64,000 bases of DNA from Lewinellaceae bacterium (GTDB lineage Bacteria; Bacteroidota; Bacteroidia; Chitinophagales; Saprospiraceae): positions 124,001 to 188,000 of the forward strand of contig JADJOD010000007.1 in the NCBI GenBank assembly GCA_016713985.1, read 5' to 3'. Made by a program: the position numbers and the translations under genes. Positions 54,475 through 62,927 of the stretch are shown one piece after another. Every line of letters starts with the position of its first letter. Within the stretch, counting starts at the first letter, position 1. Under the pieces are notes generated by a model, which saw only the letters and a list, made by a program, of their open reading frames with translations, was not told where the DNA came from and did not search any database.

Positions 54475-55953
54475 TTAGTCGAGTATCAATTCAAACTCCA
54501 CGCGGCGGTTTTGCTCCCGACCATCTTTGGTATCATTTCCTGCGATGGGTCGGTTTTCTCCAAACCCTGCAAAACGAAGGCGGTTGGCCTTAATGCCCCG
54601 GAACATGAAGTAATCGTAGCAGGTCTTAGCGCGGGATTCCGACAGGCGGAGGTTGTCGCGTTCGTCGCCGATATCATCCGTATGGCCGCTGATGGAAAGT
54701 GTATAGTCGGGGTATTGGCGCATGATCTCCACAATTTCGTCGAGGATGGCGAATGAATGATTTTTTAATGTCGCGCGGCCTGTTTCAAACTGAACGGCTT
54801 TGGTTGCAAATGCCAGGCGTTCTTTTACTTCCTGTTTCACCTCGGGGCAACCGAAATTGGTGCCGGGTGTGTTGGGGCATTTGTCGATGTTATCGGCTAC
54901 GCCGTCGCCGTCGCTGTCTTTTTCCACCGGGCAGCCGTTATTTTGCGGCGCTCCGGGTACTTTCGGGCATTTATCGAGGTTGTCGGCTACGCCGTCGCCG
55001 TCGGAATCGGGGCAACCGTCATTTGTTCCGGCAAGCGTCGGGCATTTATCGTCTTTATCCGGAACACCGTCGCCGTCGCTGTCACTTACGTCCGGGCAGC
55101 CGTTGTTGGCCGCCGTGCCGGCTTCTGTGGGGCATTGATCGTTTTTATCGGGCACACCATCAAAATCGGTATCGGGGCAGCCGTTCCAGCGGCCGGCCTC
55201 CGTGGGGCACTCGTCGTCTTTATCCGGGAATCCGTCTTTGTCGTAGTCCGGGCAACCTTTGGTGTCCAGCGGTCCGGGGTCTCTGGGGCAATCATCTTCG
55301 GCATCGCCAAGGCCGTCGCCATCGGAATCGGGGCAGCCGAGCGCGGAAGCCGGTCCCGGCGAATCGGGGCATTTGTCTAAGGCGTCGGCGGTTCCGTCGT
55401 TGTCTTTATCCGGCGGCAAAACGGGTTTGGGGTCCGATTTGTGCAACAAATACACAAAACCGGCGCCGATCTGGATGTTGTCGCGCAAATCTTCGGTGGC
55501 TTTGCGGTACTCGCCCTGCACGTTGATGAAGGCAAATTTTGAAATGCGGAAATTTGCACCGGCGCCAAAAGGAAACTGCAGGTGACCGTTGCTGAAATCT
55601 TCCAGAAAATACCCCGCTCCGCCAAAGGCATACGGCGATATTTTGGCGTCATTGCGCATATTGCCGAGGTGAAATACCAGGTCGAGGCTGGTGGATACTT
55701 TGTTTTCATCCACTCCGGGGAGTTTGGCAAGGCCGAGTTTGAACGGAATACCTACGTTGAGATAAGGTCCGACATTGCGAAAATAGCCAACTTCAAAACC
55801 TTCACTCAGACGAAAATCGTCGTCGTTCAGAACGCCGAAATCAAAAAAATTGAGTTTGGCGTGGATGGCGTTCCGGAATTCTTGGTTTTGGGCACTGATG
55901 GGATGTGTCTGCAGGCAGACAGCCAACAGGATTAACAGGAAAAGTTTTCTCAT
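54475..55953 (-). CDS. OmpA family outer-membrane protein with thrombospondin type 3 repeats (492 aa)
   Basis: Signal peptide (residues 1-21), an N-terminal beta-barrel of about 150 residues, then about ten Ca-binding type 3 repeats (DxDGDGV and DNDGT patterns: DKDNDGTADALDKCPD, DSDGDGLGDAEDDCP, DKDGFPDKDDECP) between about residues 180 and 360. The C-terminal ~110 residues are an OmpA-like peptidoglycan-binding domain (LKNHSFAILDEIVEIM, YTLSISGHTDDIGDERDN, LRFAGFGENRP). It ties the outer membrane to the cell wall. Common as an abundant structural protein of Bacteroidota. Intact frame, single gene. Confidence 0.92.
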   Translation of the reverse strand: MRKLFLLILLAVCLQTHPISAQNQEFRNAIHAKLNFFDFGVLNDDDFRLSEGFEVGYFRNVGPYLNVGIPFKLGLAKLPGVDENKVSTSLDLVFHLGNMRNDAKISPYAFGGAGYFLEDFSNGHLQFPFGAGANFRISKFAFINVQGEYRKATEDLRDNIQIGAGFVYLLHKSDPKPVLPPDKDNDGTADALDKCPDSPGPASALGCPDSDGDGLGDAEDDCPRDPGPLDTKGCPDYDKDGFPDKDDECPTEAGRWNGCPDTDFDGVPDKNDQCPTEAGTAANNGCPDVSDSDGDGVPDKDDKCPTLAGTNDGCPDSDGDGVADNLDKCPKVPGAPQNNGCPVEKDSDGDGVADNIDKCPNTPGTNFGCPEVKQEVKERLAFATKAVQFETGRATLKNHSFAILDEIVEIMRQYPDYTLSISGHTDDIGDERDNLRLSESRAKTCYDYFMFRGIKANRLRFAGFGENRPIAGNDTKDGREQNRRVEFELILD

Positions 55954-56139
55954 TGCTAAATCATTAAATGTTTTGCAGGAGAAAACAAAAGCGATGCCAA
56001 TAACCGGTTTGTGGTAGTGGAAAAGCCGGCAAAAACGTCATATACCCGACAGACGGGCTTGCAATGGAGCCTGCCGGCCCGATCGGTATCTTATTGTTTT
56101 GTAAAATAAAATGCCGGGGGAATACTTCAAAAGCCGTTT

Positions 56140-59100
56140 CTACACCTCTCCACGCAAAAGCCGGCTCGCCAGTTTGCGCGCTTCCTGCTTCGGGCTTTTC
56201 CACCATTGCACGGAAAGTGTGGGTACTGCTTCGATTTTATTCCGGTGGAAGAATTTTTTCATTTTTGTCTCCCATTCGTAAGACGGCATGGCCGATTTGG
56301 CCAGAACTCCGTCAAAAAACAGCACACAATTGTGTTCCTTTTCATTTTTTGCCCGCAAAAACAGCGGCACCCGGACACCGGCTGCGGCCGTGTTGCGCTG
56401 CATCTGGCTTGCTTCAAAATAAGGCCGCAGGGCCAGTTCCACTTCCTCCATAAACGTGGAGAACGGGTAAAATGACTCAACGTAGTTGAGCAGGTCTTTC
56501 ATTTTTTGCAACTGCTCTTCTGCGGCGTCTTTTTCACCCTGTTGCAGGTGGTCGGCGAAGGTCACGAGGTGTGAAAGAATGCAGGTGCCGAGGAAATTTT
56601 ATCTGCGGCGAGTACGGAATACAACCCTGTCGGAATGGAATGCGCGATAAACATTTTTTGGGTCGCGCGGGTGAGTACCACATGCAACTGATTGAATCCC
56701 AACTGACTGTTCCAGAAATGCAGGTGCCGGGTAAGGCTGCCGTGCGAATCGGTCATGCCGTGGGTAAGCGAGATGAGCAGGATATCGACGTGTTGCCCCT
56801 GGAGTTCGGCAAATTGGTAAACACCCAGCCCGCTGAGCAACATTTGCTGAATTTTTTCGTAACCGGGTTGTTTACGCTGCCGTATTTTGAGCAACTGCCC
56901 GGCGATCAGGTCGCGCTGCTGCACCGTGGAACAGGCGATACCCACCACCGGGTAAGTCCGGGCGGCCGTCGGTTCGATCAGGTTGAGCCAATCGATGATC
57001 TGCCGCGCCTCGGCGTCGTTGGTACAGGTTGATTCGTCGTAACGCCCCTCCACATTGGCCACAATGGTTGCTTCCTGCGCCTTCCGGCCGGAAGGCAGGC
57101 GTTTGTACGGTGTTCCGAAAGCGATTTTATTAAAACGAACCCATTCTTCCGGGCTGTCCTGGTGCTGATATTCGAGGGTGTTCGTTTTGGCGCCGATGCC
57201 TTTGCAAAATTCGAGAAAATCATCTTCTGCAAAGGGGGTCATATCCTGTTTGGAATCGCCAAAAACAACCAGATTTTTGGCCATTTCGAACAAGTGATAA
57301 CACTCCTGTTTGGGAATATTATGCGCCTCATCCACCAGCACCACGTCGAAGGTCATGTTGGACAGTTGTACCACGTCGAGCGCAACCTGGGGGGTTACGA
57401 GCAGCACCGGGAGCGTCTCGGTCAGCGGCTGGATGTGTTTCTGGAACAACTCCTCGCCTTGTTTGGCCGACGACATGTTGCGGTTATTTTTACCAAACCA
57501 GGTCTTGAATGCCGTCGAATCTGCCGATTTTAAGGCGCGAAGGGCTTTGTTTTTGCGGTTTTGCCAATGCGCGCTGATCTGGAACGGCAATAACTGGCGC
57601 AATTCGCGCAGGTTGTCGTCTAAGTGAGCCAACATGTTTTCGTCCCACTGCATACCCGGGTTGAATTCGTTTTGCAGCAGGTGGTGCAGGTACCAGCTTT
57701 CGAAGGCTGCCAGCCAGTTGTTCGGTTTGATCTTTCACAGGGCGCGCACCACTTTTTGTTCCGGGGCGCGGAGATAAAGCCAGTGCTTCTGCCAGATATA
57801 AAAATCTTCAAAATCGCGCAGGTAAAACTGCGTTTCTTCGAGGCGGGTGATCGTGTCTTCGAGGAATTCCTGCCGTTTGGGAATCGTCAGCATTTCGTGT
57901 TTCAACGCGTCGTCATAAAGCCCCGTGGCGTTGAATTCTTCGATAAAAACATCCATCGCGTATTCCAGTTCCTTGATCTGCTCCCTGAAATCGAGGTCGG
58001 TGTGGATACTTTTGGCATTCAGCCGTCGCACATCTTCCCGAACCACGCTGGGTATCCGGCGGCGCCAGAGCCGCAGGGTGGCTTCGAAGTCTTTGGTAAA
58101 TTCGGAGATCTTTTTGATGTTTTTATTGTCGAAATGCACCGGAAAGTCGAAGTCGAAATACTTGCGAAGGCCATAGGCGCGGCGCATTTCATCAAAAGTG
58201 ATTCCGATTTTTTCCTTCGCCTCCACAATTTCCTTGTAGCGGTCGGAGAATACCCCGTACAGTTTTTCCGCCGCAGAAACGGGTTTTTCAAAATCGCTGC
58301 CGAAGTGCTGCACGCCGTCTTCCAGGCCGTCGCGGATTCGTTTTACAAAAGCGGCCAGTTCGAAATAAAATTGCTCGTAGTGATCGAGCAGCGACTCGGC
58401 ATAGTCGTTGGTTTTGGAAATATAGCGGTGGTGCAGGGCGGTGGCTTTGGCGCTCAGCATTTTTACCTGGTTCTCCGTCCATTCCCGGCCTTGTTGCACG
58501 TCGTGCGACACAAACACCGAGTTATTGAGCCGCCCCAGCGGGTGCGACAAGGTGGGAAAACGCCGGAATAGCGGTTCGCTGGCATAAATGGCTTCCACGA
58601 TACCATCAAATTCCTTTTTGGAAAACTCAAAATCCTGCGGGTGCAAATAACTGAGTAACAATTCTTTACCCTCGGAACGATTGGCGCGCAGGTATTTACC
58701 CACCGTCTCGGTAAAATTTAATTCGCCAAAAGGGGCGTGTGTAATTCTTCCCAGGCGTCGTCGAGTTTGCGTTGCTCGCGTTGGGTTTTGTTCAACACGG
58801 TTTTGAACAATTCCTCGTTGTACAAGGCTTTGTTTTTGTTTTCCGAAGCCATTCGAAGCATGTCGGCGAGCATTAGTTGGTCGCCGCCGATGTCGCGGAT
58901 CACAAAAGACACGTCGCCAAAACCTTTTTCCAGCAAAAATTTCTGCGAACGCCGGAGCGCGTTGATACTTTTTGAAACGACTAAGCATTTTTTGCCGTGT
59001 GAAAGCGCGTTCATCACAATGGCCGAAATCAGGTATGTTTTGCCCGTGCCGGAAGCGCCTTCCACCACCGTCAGCGCGTTGTGCTGCATGGCGTGCAGTA

Positions 59101-59932
59101 CCGAACGCTGCGAGGGATCAAGCGGGAGCATGGTAAAAGTGTGTTTCCAATCGGCGCCATCCGCTGTCAGGTCCGGCGCAACGGCCGGCGGGTGCGTTAC
59201 CGTGGTGCGGGGAAGGGTGGGAAAAACGCCGGCGACTGCCGACCACAACAAACGGCCTTCGGTGATATGTGTTTTTGCCGTTCCGTTGGACGGGAATGGC
59301 TGGATGCTGAGTGGCAATCCGTCTTCCACCAGCCCGAGCATCAGGCGCACCCCTTCGCAGAGGTCGTCGAAATTCTTGTTATTCAGCGCGTTACCTTCGG
59401 AAAGTTGCCGGGCCCGGCGTGAAAAATCCGTGCCGTTCAAGGCGTCCAGCAAGTGAAAAAAGGGGTAATTGGGCAAAATCAAATGGCTGTCGTTGCGCTG
59501 CACCAACCATTCGTCCACGTGTTGGGCGTGGGGTTCCAACTGGAATTGCCAGACAAACAGCGGCGCGGCAACTTCGTATCCGCCGAGGCGGGCCAGCACG
59601 TAGGGATAGCCGATGCCGAGGTTTTTGGTGCCGAATACTTTTTCGCGGTTGCGGACTTCGAAATAAAAATGGTTCAGCCATTCTCCCGCCGGAAAATTGG
59701 ATTGAACGGCGCGTTCAAAGCGGTCGTTTTCCACCAGGGCATGGATACAACTGATCGCCAGATCGGGGTCGATGGCGGTAAGATCGGCCCTCGTCGGCTC
59801 GTTCGGCAGGGCAGACAACCACTCCAGCGCCGCTCCACTGTAGGAGGGGGTGGATACGGAGTTATTTTCGGTCGGGGACAAGGCAGGGATTGAAGATTCA
59901 GGCATAAACGATCGTATTTGGCTTTCAGTCAT
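56140..59932 (-). CDS. Large SF1 (DNA2/NAM7-like) helicase with C-terminal nuclease-like region; two frame breaks and an in-frame stop
   Basis: N-terminal piece (58718-59932): Walker A VVEGASGTGKTYLISAI after a ~300-residue unassigned domain. Middle piece (57735-58988): helical insert between helicase motifs. Third piece (56562 up to the TGA at 57735): VDVVLVDEAHNIPKQ (DEAH Walker B), VFGDSKQD, and motifs V-VI (DILLISLTHGM, QLHVVLTRATQKMF). Last piece (56140 up to the break): ends VPLFLRAKNEKEHNCVLFFDG... WETKMKKFF... TLSVQWWKSPKQEARKL, resembling the MTES_1575/Vsr-like restriction-endonuclease fold of large helicases. Breaks: about 58725 (TTTT run) and about 56588 (AAAA run), one base missing each. 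The TGA at 57735-57737 is in frame, with matching sequence on both sides (VVRAL-stop-KIKPNNW). Repaired protein about 1264 residues. Confidence 0.75.
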
Positions 59933-60026
59933 TTGTTGCTGTGCAAAAGAACGGTTTTTGCAGGATTTGTTTGTTAAAAACCAGAAGGTTTTGAAATGCT
60001 TGTACGTCTGAAACTAAAAAACGTTG

Positions 60027-60034
60027 TACATTTG
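60027..60034 (+). promoter_or_regulatory. Promoter -7 box (TACATTTG) of the SRP RNA
   Basis: Perfect TAnnTTTG match ending 4-6 bases before the folded RNA. Confidence 0.6.
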
Positions 60035-60038
60035 CGCC

Positions 60039-60126
60039 GGCGCCGGGCGACCAGCTCCTGCAAAACCTCCCCAGGGCGGAAACGCAGCAAGGATATGTGG
60101 TCGTAGCGGTGTGTCTGGCGCTTTTT
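60039..60126 (+). ncRNA. ffs: Signal recognition particle RNA, small bacterial type
   Basis: The tip of helix 8 is clear: CAGG-GC-GGAA-AC-GCAGCAAGG at 60072-60092, with the GGAA tetraloop and the two conserved internal loops that bind Ffh. The flanks GCCGGGCGACCA (60042 onward) and TGGTCGTAGCGG...TCTGGC (60097 to 60119) pair into the long stem. A run of T (ctttttg, 60121-60127) ends it. Works with Ffh and FtsY in co-translational targeting to the membrane. Confidence 0.88.
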
Positions 60127-60344
60127 GTCATTTTGCGGGAAGTTCCCTTGCAAGGGGGTGAAGTAAAACTTTTTTATGGAAGATTTTACTGCTCCCTCCG
60201 CAAATGGAACTTGCAGCAGGAATCCGCATAATACCCGCCCGGAACGAATCTTTCACTCGCGTTCTTCTTCACTTTTAAAATTGGCACGTGAAGCCGCCTC
60301 CCGGGGTAATTTTATCCGGTCTGCTTCATTTCCCCTTTTTCACC

Positions 60345-61007
60345 ATGCAATTTTTTGTAGATACTGCCAATCTCGATCATATCCGCGAGGCTGCCGAACT
60401 CGGAATTCTCGACGGCGTGACCACCAACCCTTCCCTGATGGCCAAAGAAGGGATCAGCGGTGAAACCAACATCCTGAAACACTACCGAACCATTTGCGAG
60501 ATCGTGGGCCAGGGAAAGGACGTGAGTGCGGAAGTCATCTCCACCGACTTCAAAGGCATGGTGGCAGAAGGCAAAAAACTCGTCGAAATCCACGAAAACA
60601 TTGTGGTAAAAGTGCCGATGATCAAAGAAGGGATCAAGGCGATTTCCTATTTTACGGAAGCGGGCATCCGGACCAACTGCACGTTGGTGTTCTCCGCCGG
60701 TCAGGCCATCCTGGCGGCAAAAGCAGGCGCCACCTATCTGAGCCCCTTCATCGGCCGCATCGACGACGTCAACTGGGACGGCATGGCGCTCATCAAGGAA
60801 ATTTATAAAATCTACAACACGCAGGGATATGAAACCGCCATCCTGGCAGCCAGTATCCGCAGCCCGCTGCATATCGTGCAGGCCGCCAAGGCCGGCGCCG
60901 ATGTGGTTACCTGTCCCCTGAGCGCTATTATGGGCCTCTTCAATCACCCGCTGACCGATATCGGGCTGGAGAAATTCCTGGCTGATCACAAGAAGGTGAA
61001 CGGGTAA
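60345..61007 (+). CDS. fsa: Fructose-6-phosphate aldolase (transaldolase-like)
   Basis: 220 residues, the short TalC/FSA class. Begins MQFFVDTANLDHIREAAELGILDGVTTNPSL, the family N-terminus; catalytic Lys89 in IVVKVPMI forms the Schiff base; later motifs TNCTLVFSAGQAILAAKAGATYLSPFIGRIDD and ILAASIRSPLHIVQAAKAGADVVT. It acts in sugar phosphate interconversion (pentose phosphate pathway or cleavage of F6P). The region 60127-60344 before it holds only the SRP RNA terminator and leader. Followed by a strong terminator. Confidence 0.92.
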   Translation: MQFFVDTANLDHIREAAELGILDGVTTNPSLMAKEGISGETNILKHYRTICEIVGQGKDVSAEVISTDFKGMVAEGKKLVEIHENIVVKVPMIKEGIKAISYFTEAGIRTNCTLVFSAGQAILAAKAGATYLSPFIGRIDDVNWDGMALIKEIYKIYNTQGYETAILAASIRSPLHIVQAAKAGADVVTCPLSAIMGLFNHPLTDIGLEKFLADHKKVNG

Positions 61008-61025
61008 GGGATTAAGCAGATTGAA

Positions 61026-61062
61026 AAAACGCTCCACTTCGAATAACCGAAGCGGAGCGTTT
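61026..61062. terminator. Terminator shared by fsa and the convergent helical-protein gene
   Basis: AAAACGCTCC.CTTCG and CGAAG.GGAGCGTTTT arms around a short loop, with A and T runs outside, usable in both directions. Confidence 0.8.
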
Positions 61063-61088
61063 TACCTTTGCCGTTAACCGGCTGATAT

Positions 61089-61504
61089 TCAGGCCGTTTT
61101 GTTCTCGTCGGGTGCATTCTCCCCTTTGTCCTTGCCGGCCACAAACTCGCGGGCATCGTCGGCTTTGTCGGCTACAAAATCCTTGGCTTTTTCCCAAAAA
61201 TCCTTGCCTTTTCGGCGACTTCAGCGGCCTCTTCTTTGGCTTCGCCGAGTAGTTCTTTCGCTTTGTCGGACAGGAAGCCCAACGCGCCGCCTTCATAGGC
61301 CGCGATTTTTTCACGCAATACTTTTAATTCTGCCGCGGCTTCTGCGGCTTCTTCTTTTCCTTCCGCAGCCAGTTTTTCGGCTTTCTCGCTGAGTTCGGCG
61401 AATTTTTCGGCGGATAAGTGTTTGATCTCTTCGAATTTTACGCCGGCTTTTTCCAGCGCGATTTTCGCGGATTCGGAGAGGTTTTTAAGCAATTCGTCCA
61501 TCAT
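61089..61504 (-). CDS. LEA-like helical repeat protein, one frame break
   Basis: 138 residues after adding one base near 61199. Nearly all charged helix, Ala/Glu/Lys-rich with amphipathic 11-residue periodicity (AKDFWEKAKDFVADKADDAREF, SEKAEKLAAEGKEEAAEAAAELK), similar to late-embryogenesis-abundant or YtxH-type stress proteins. No signal peptide, one start pair ATGATG at 61504. Likely protects membranes or proteins under desiccation or osmotic stress; this is an inference from composition. Promoter box at 61539-61546. Confidence 0.7.
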
Positions 61505-61538
61505 GATCGGTTGTTTGTTTTGTACGTAAATTTGAAGC

Positions 61539-61546
61539 CAAAAATA
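61539..61546 (-). promoter_or_regulatory. Promoter -7 box (TATTTTTG) of the LEA-like gene
   Basis: TAnnTTTG on the minus strand, 34 nt upstream of the ATG at 61504. Confidence 0.5.
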
Positions 61547-61605
61547 CACCTTTTTACCCGGTAAAGCAATAATATATATCCTCTTCCGGGCTAATCCGGA
61601 TCATT

Positions 61606-62856
61606 TCAGGAGCGTTCTTCCCATACCTGGGCGAGGTGTATGATCGTTTCTGCCGCTTTTTCCATGTCCTGCACGGATACCCATTCCTGCCGGGAGTGAA
61701 AGGCGTGTTCGCCGGCAAAAATATTGGGGCAGGGCAGGCCCATAAATGACAGGCGGGAGCCATCGGTACCGCCGCGAATGGACCGTTTGAGCGGCGTTGC
61801 AAAACCCGTGCGCCGAAGCGCTTCCAGGGCATATTCGACCACCTGCGGATGACGGCGCAGAATTTTGCCCATATTGCGGTATTGTTCGCTGATTTTCAGC
61901 TCCGCGCTGGAATGTGGGTATTGTTTCAGCACCGCGTCCACGATTTTTTGCAGGGTTTTGGCGTGGCGTTTCAGGCCCGCATCCGAAAAGTCGCGTATGA
62001 TCAGTTTGATCGTGGCCGTTTCCAGGTTGCCCTCCAGGTGTACCGGGTGGATGAAACCTTGTTTGCCTTCCGTATGTTCGGGGCTCAGTTTGTCCGGGAA
62101 TTTGGCGACGATCCGCGCGGCGATTTTCAGGGCATTTTCCATTTTTCCCTTGGCGAAACCCGGGTGGGAAGCCACACCGCGCACCGTGATGGTGGCGCCG
62201 TCGGCACTGAAGGTTTCGTCCTCGATACTTCCTGCCGTTTCGCCGTCGATGGTATAACCGTAGCGGGCGCCGAGTTTTTTCATGTTCACCTTATCCACGC
62301 CGCGCCCGATCTCTTCGTCGGGAGTGAATAAAATGCGGATTTTACCGTGTTTTAAGTGTTTGTTATTCAATAAGATATTTGCTGCGTCCATGATGGCCGC
62401 CACACCCGCCTTGTTGTCGGCGCCGAGCAGCGTGGCCCCGCTCGCCGTGATGATGTCATTGCCGATCTGGTGTTTCAGGTCTTCGTGTTCGGATGACCGG
62501 ATCACAATCGAAGTGTCGTCGGGCAATACCAGGTCCTGGCCCTGGTAATTGCTGTGTACGATCGGTTTTACCCCTTCACCCGAACAATCCGGTGAGGTAT
62601 CCACGTGCGAGCAAAAACAAAGTACCGGCACTTTTTTGTCGGTATTGGCGGGAATGGTGGCATAAACGTAGCCGAATTCATCCAGTTCGGCGTCCGGGAT
62701 TCCGATGGCCTTCAGTTCCTCCACCAGTATCCGGCTGAGGTTTTTTTGTTTTTCGGTGCTGGGTACCGTCGGGCTGTTGGGGTCACTTTGTGTGTCGACT
62801 TGTACGTAGCGCAGAAAGCGCTCTTTGGCAGTGTGTTGGAAAGGCGATTTTTTCAT
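61606..62856 (-). CDS. pepT: Peptidase T (tripeptide aminopeptidase)
   Basis: 416 residues, M20 zinc aminopeptidase that removes the N-terminal residue of tripeptides in the cytoplasm. Metal ligands are visible in CSHVDTSPD (His84), LLGADNKAGVAAIMD (Asp), FTPDEEIGRG (Glu pair) and the late GEHAFHSRQEW (His). A lid/dimerisation domain sits in the middle (about 215-320). ATG at 62856; promoter box at 62901-62908. Length and motifs normal. Confidence 0.94.
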   Translation of the reverse strand: MKKSPFQHTAKERFLRYVQVDTQSDPNSPTVPSTEKQKNLSRILVEELKAIGIPDAELDEFGYVYATIPANTDKKVPVLCFCSHVDTSPDCSGEGVKPIVHSNYQGQDLVLPDDTSIVIRSSEHEDLKHQIGNDIITASGATLLGADNKAGVAAIMDAANILLNNKHLKHGKIRILFTPDEEIGRGVDKVNMKKLGARYGYTIDGETAGSIEDETFSADGATITVRGVASHPGFAKGKMENALKIAARIVAKFPDKLSPEHTEGKQGFIHPVHLEGNLETATIKLIIRDFSDAGLKRHAKTLQKIVDAVLKQYPHSSAELKISEQYRNMGKILRRHPQVVEYALEALRRTGFATPLKRSIRGGTDGSRLSFMGLPCPNIFAGEHAFHSRQEWVSVQDMEKAAETIIHLAQVWEERS

Positions 62857-62900
62857 GTGTCAGCGTATACCATCCGGAAGTGGTCAGATCGGATGCGCGG

Positions 62901-62908
62901 CAAAAGTA
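62901..62908 (-). promoter_or_regulatory. Promoter -7 box (TACTTTTG) of pepT
   Basis: TAnnTTTG on the minus strand, 44 nt upstream of the pepT ATG, immediately after the upstream protease gene. Confidence 0.5.
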
Positions 62909-62927
62909 AGGTTCCCGAAGCGAACGG

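Noticed and set aside
54753..55526. 257-codon plus-strand frame rich in Arg and Cys
   Set aside because: Antisense of the OmpA calcium-repeat region; biased composition only.
57735..57737. TGA read as selenocysteine or recoding
   Set aside because: No catalytic motif around it, no SECIS-like hairpin immediately after it, and the window shows many sequence errors; a point error or nonsense change is simpler.
57624..58571. 315-codon plus-strand frame opposite the helicase middle part
   Set aside because: Shadow of the coherent helical region of the helicase.
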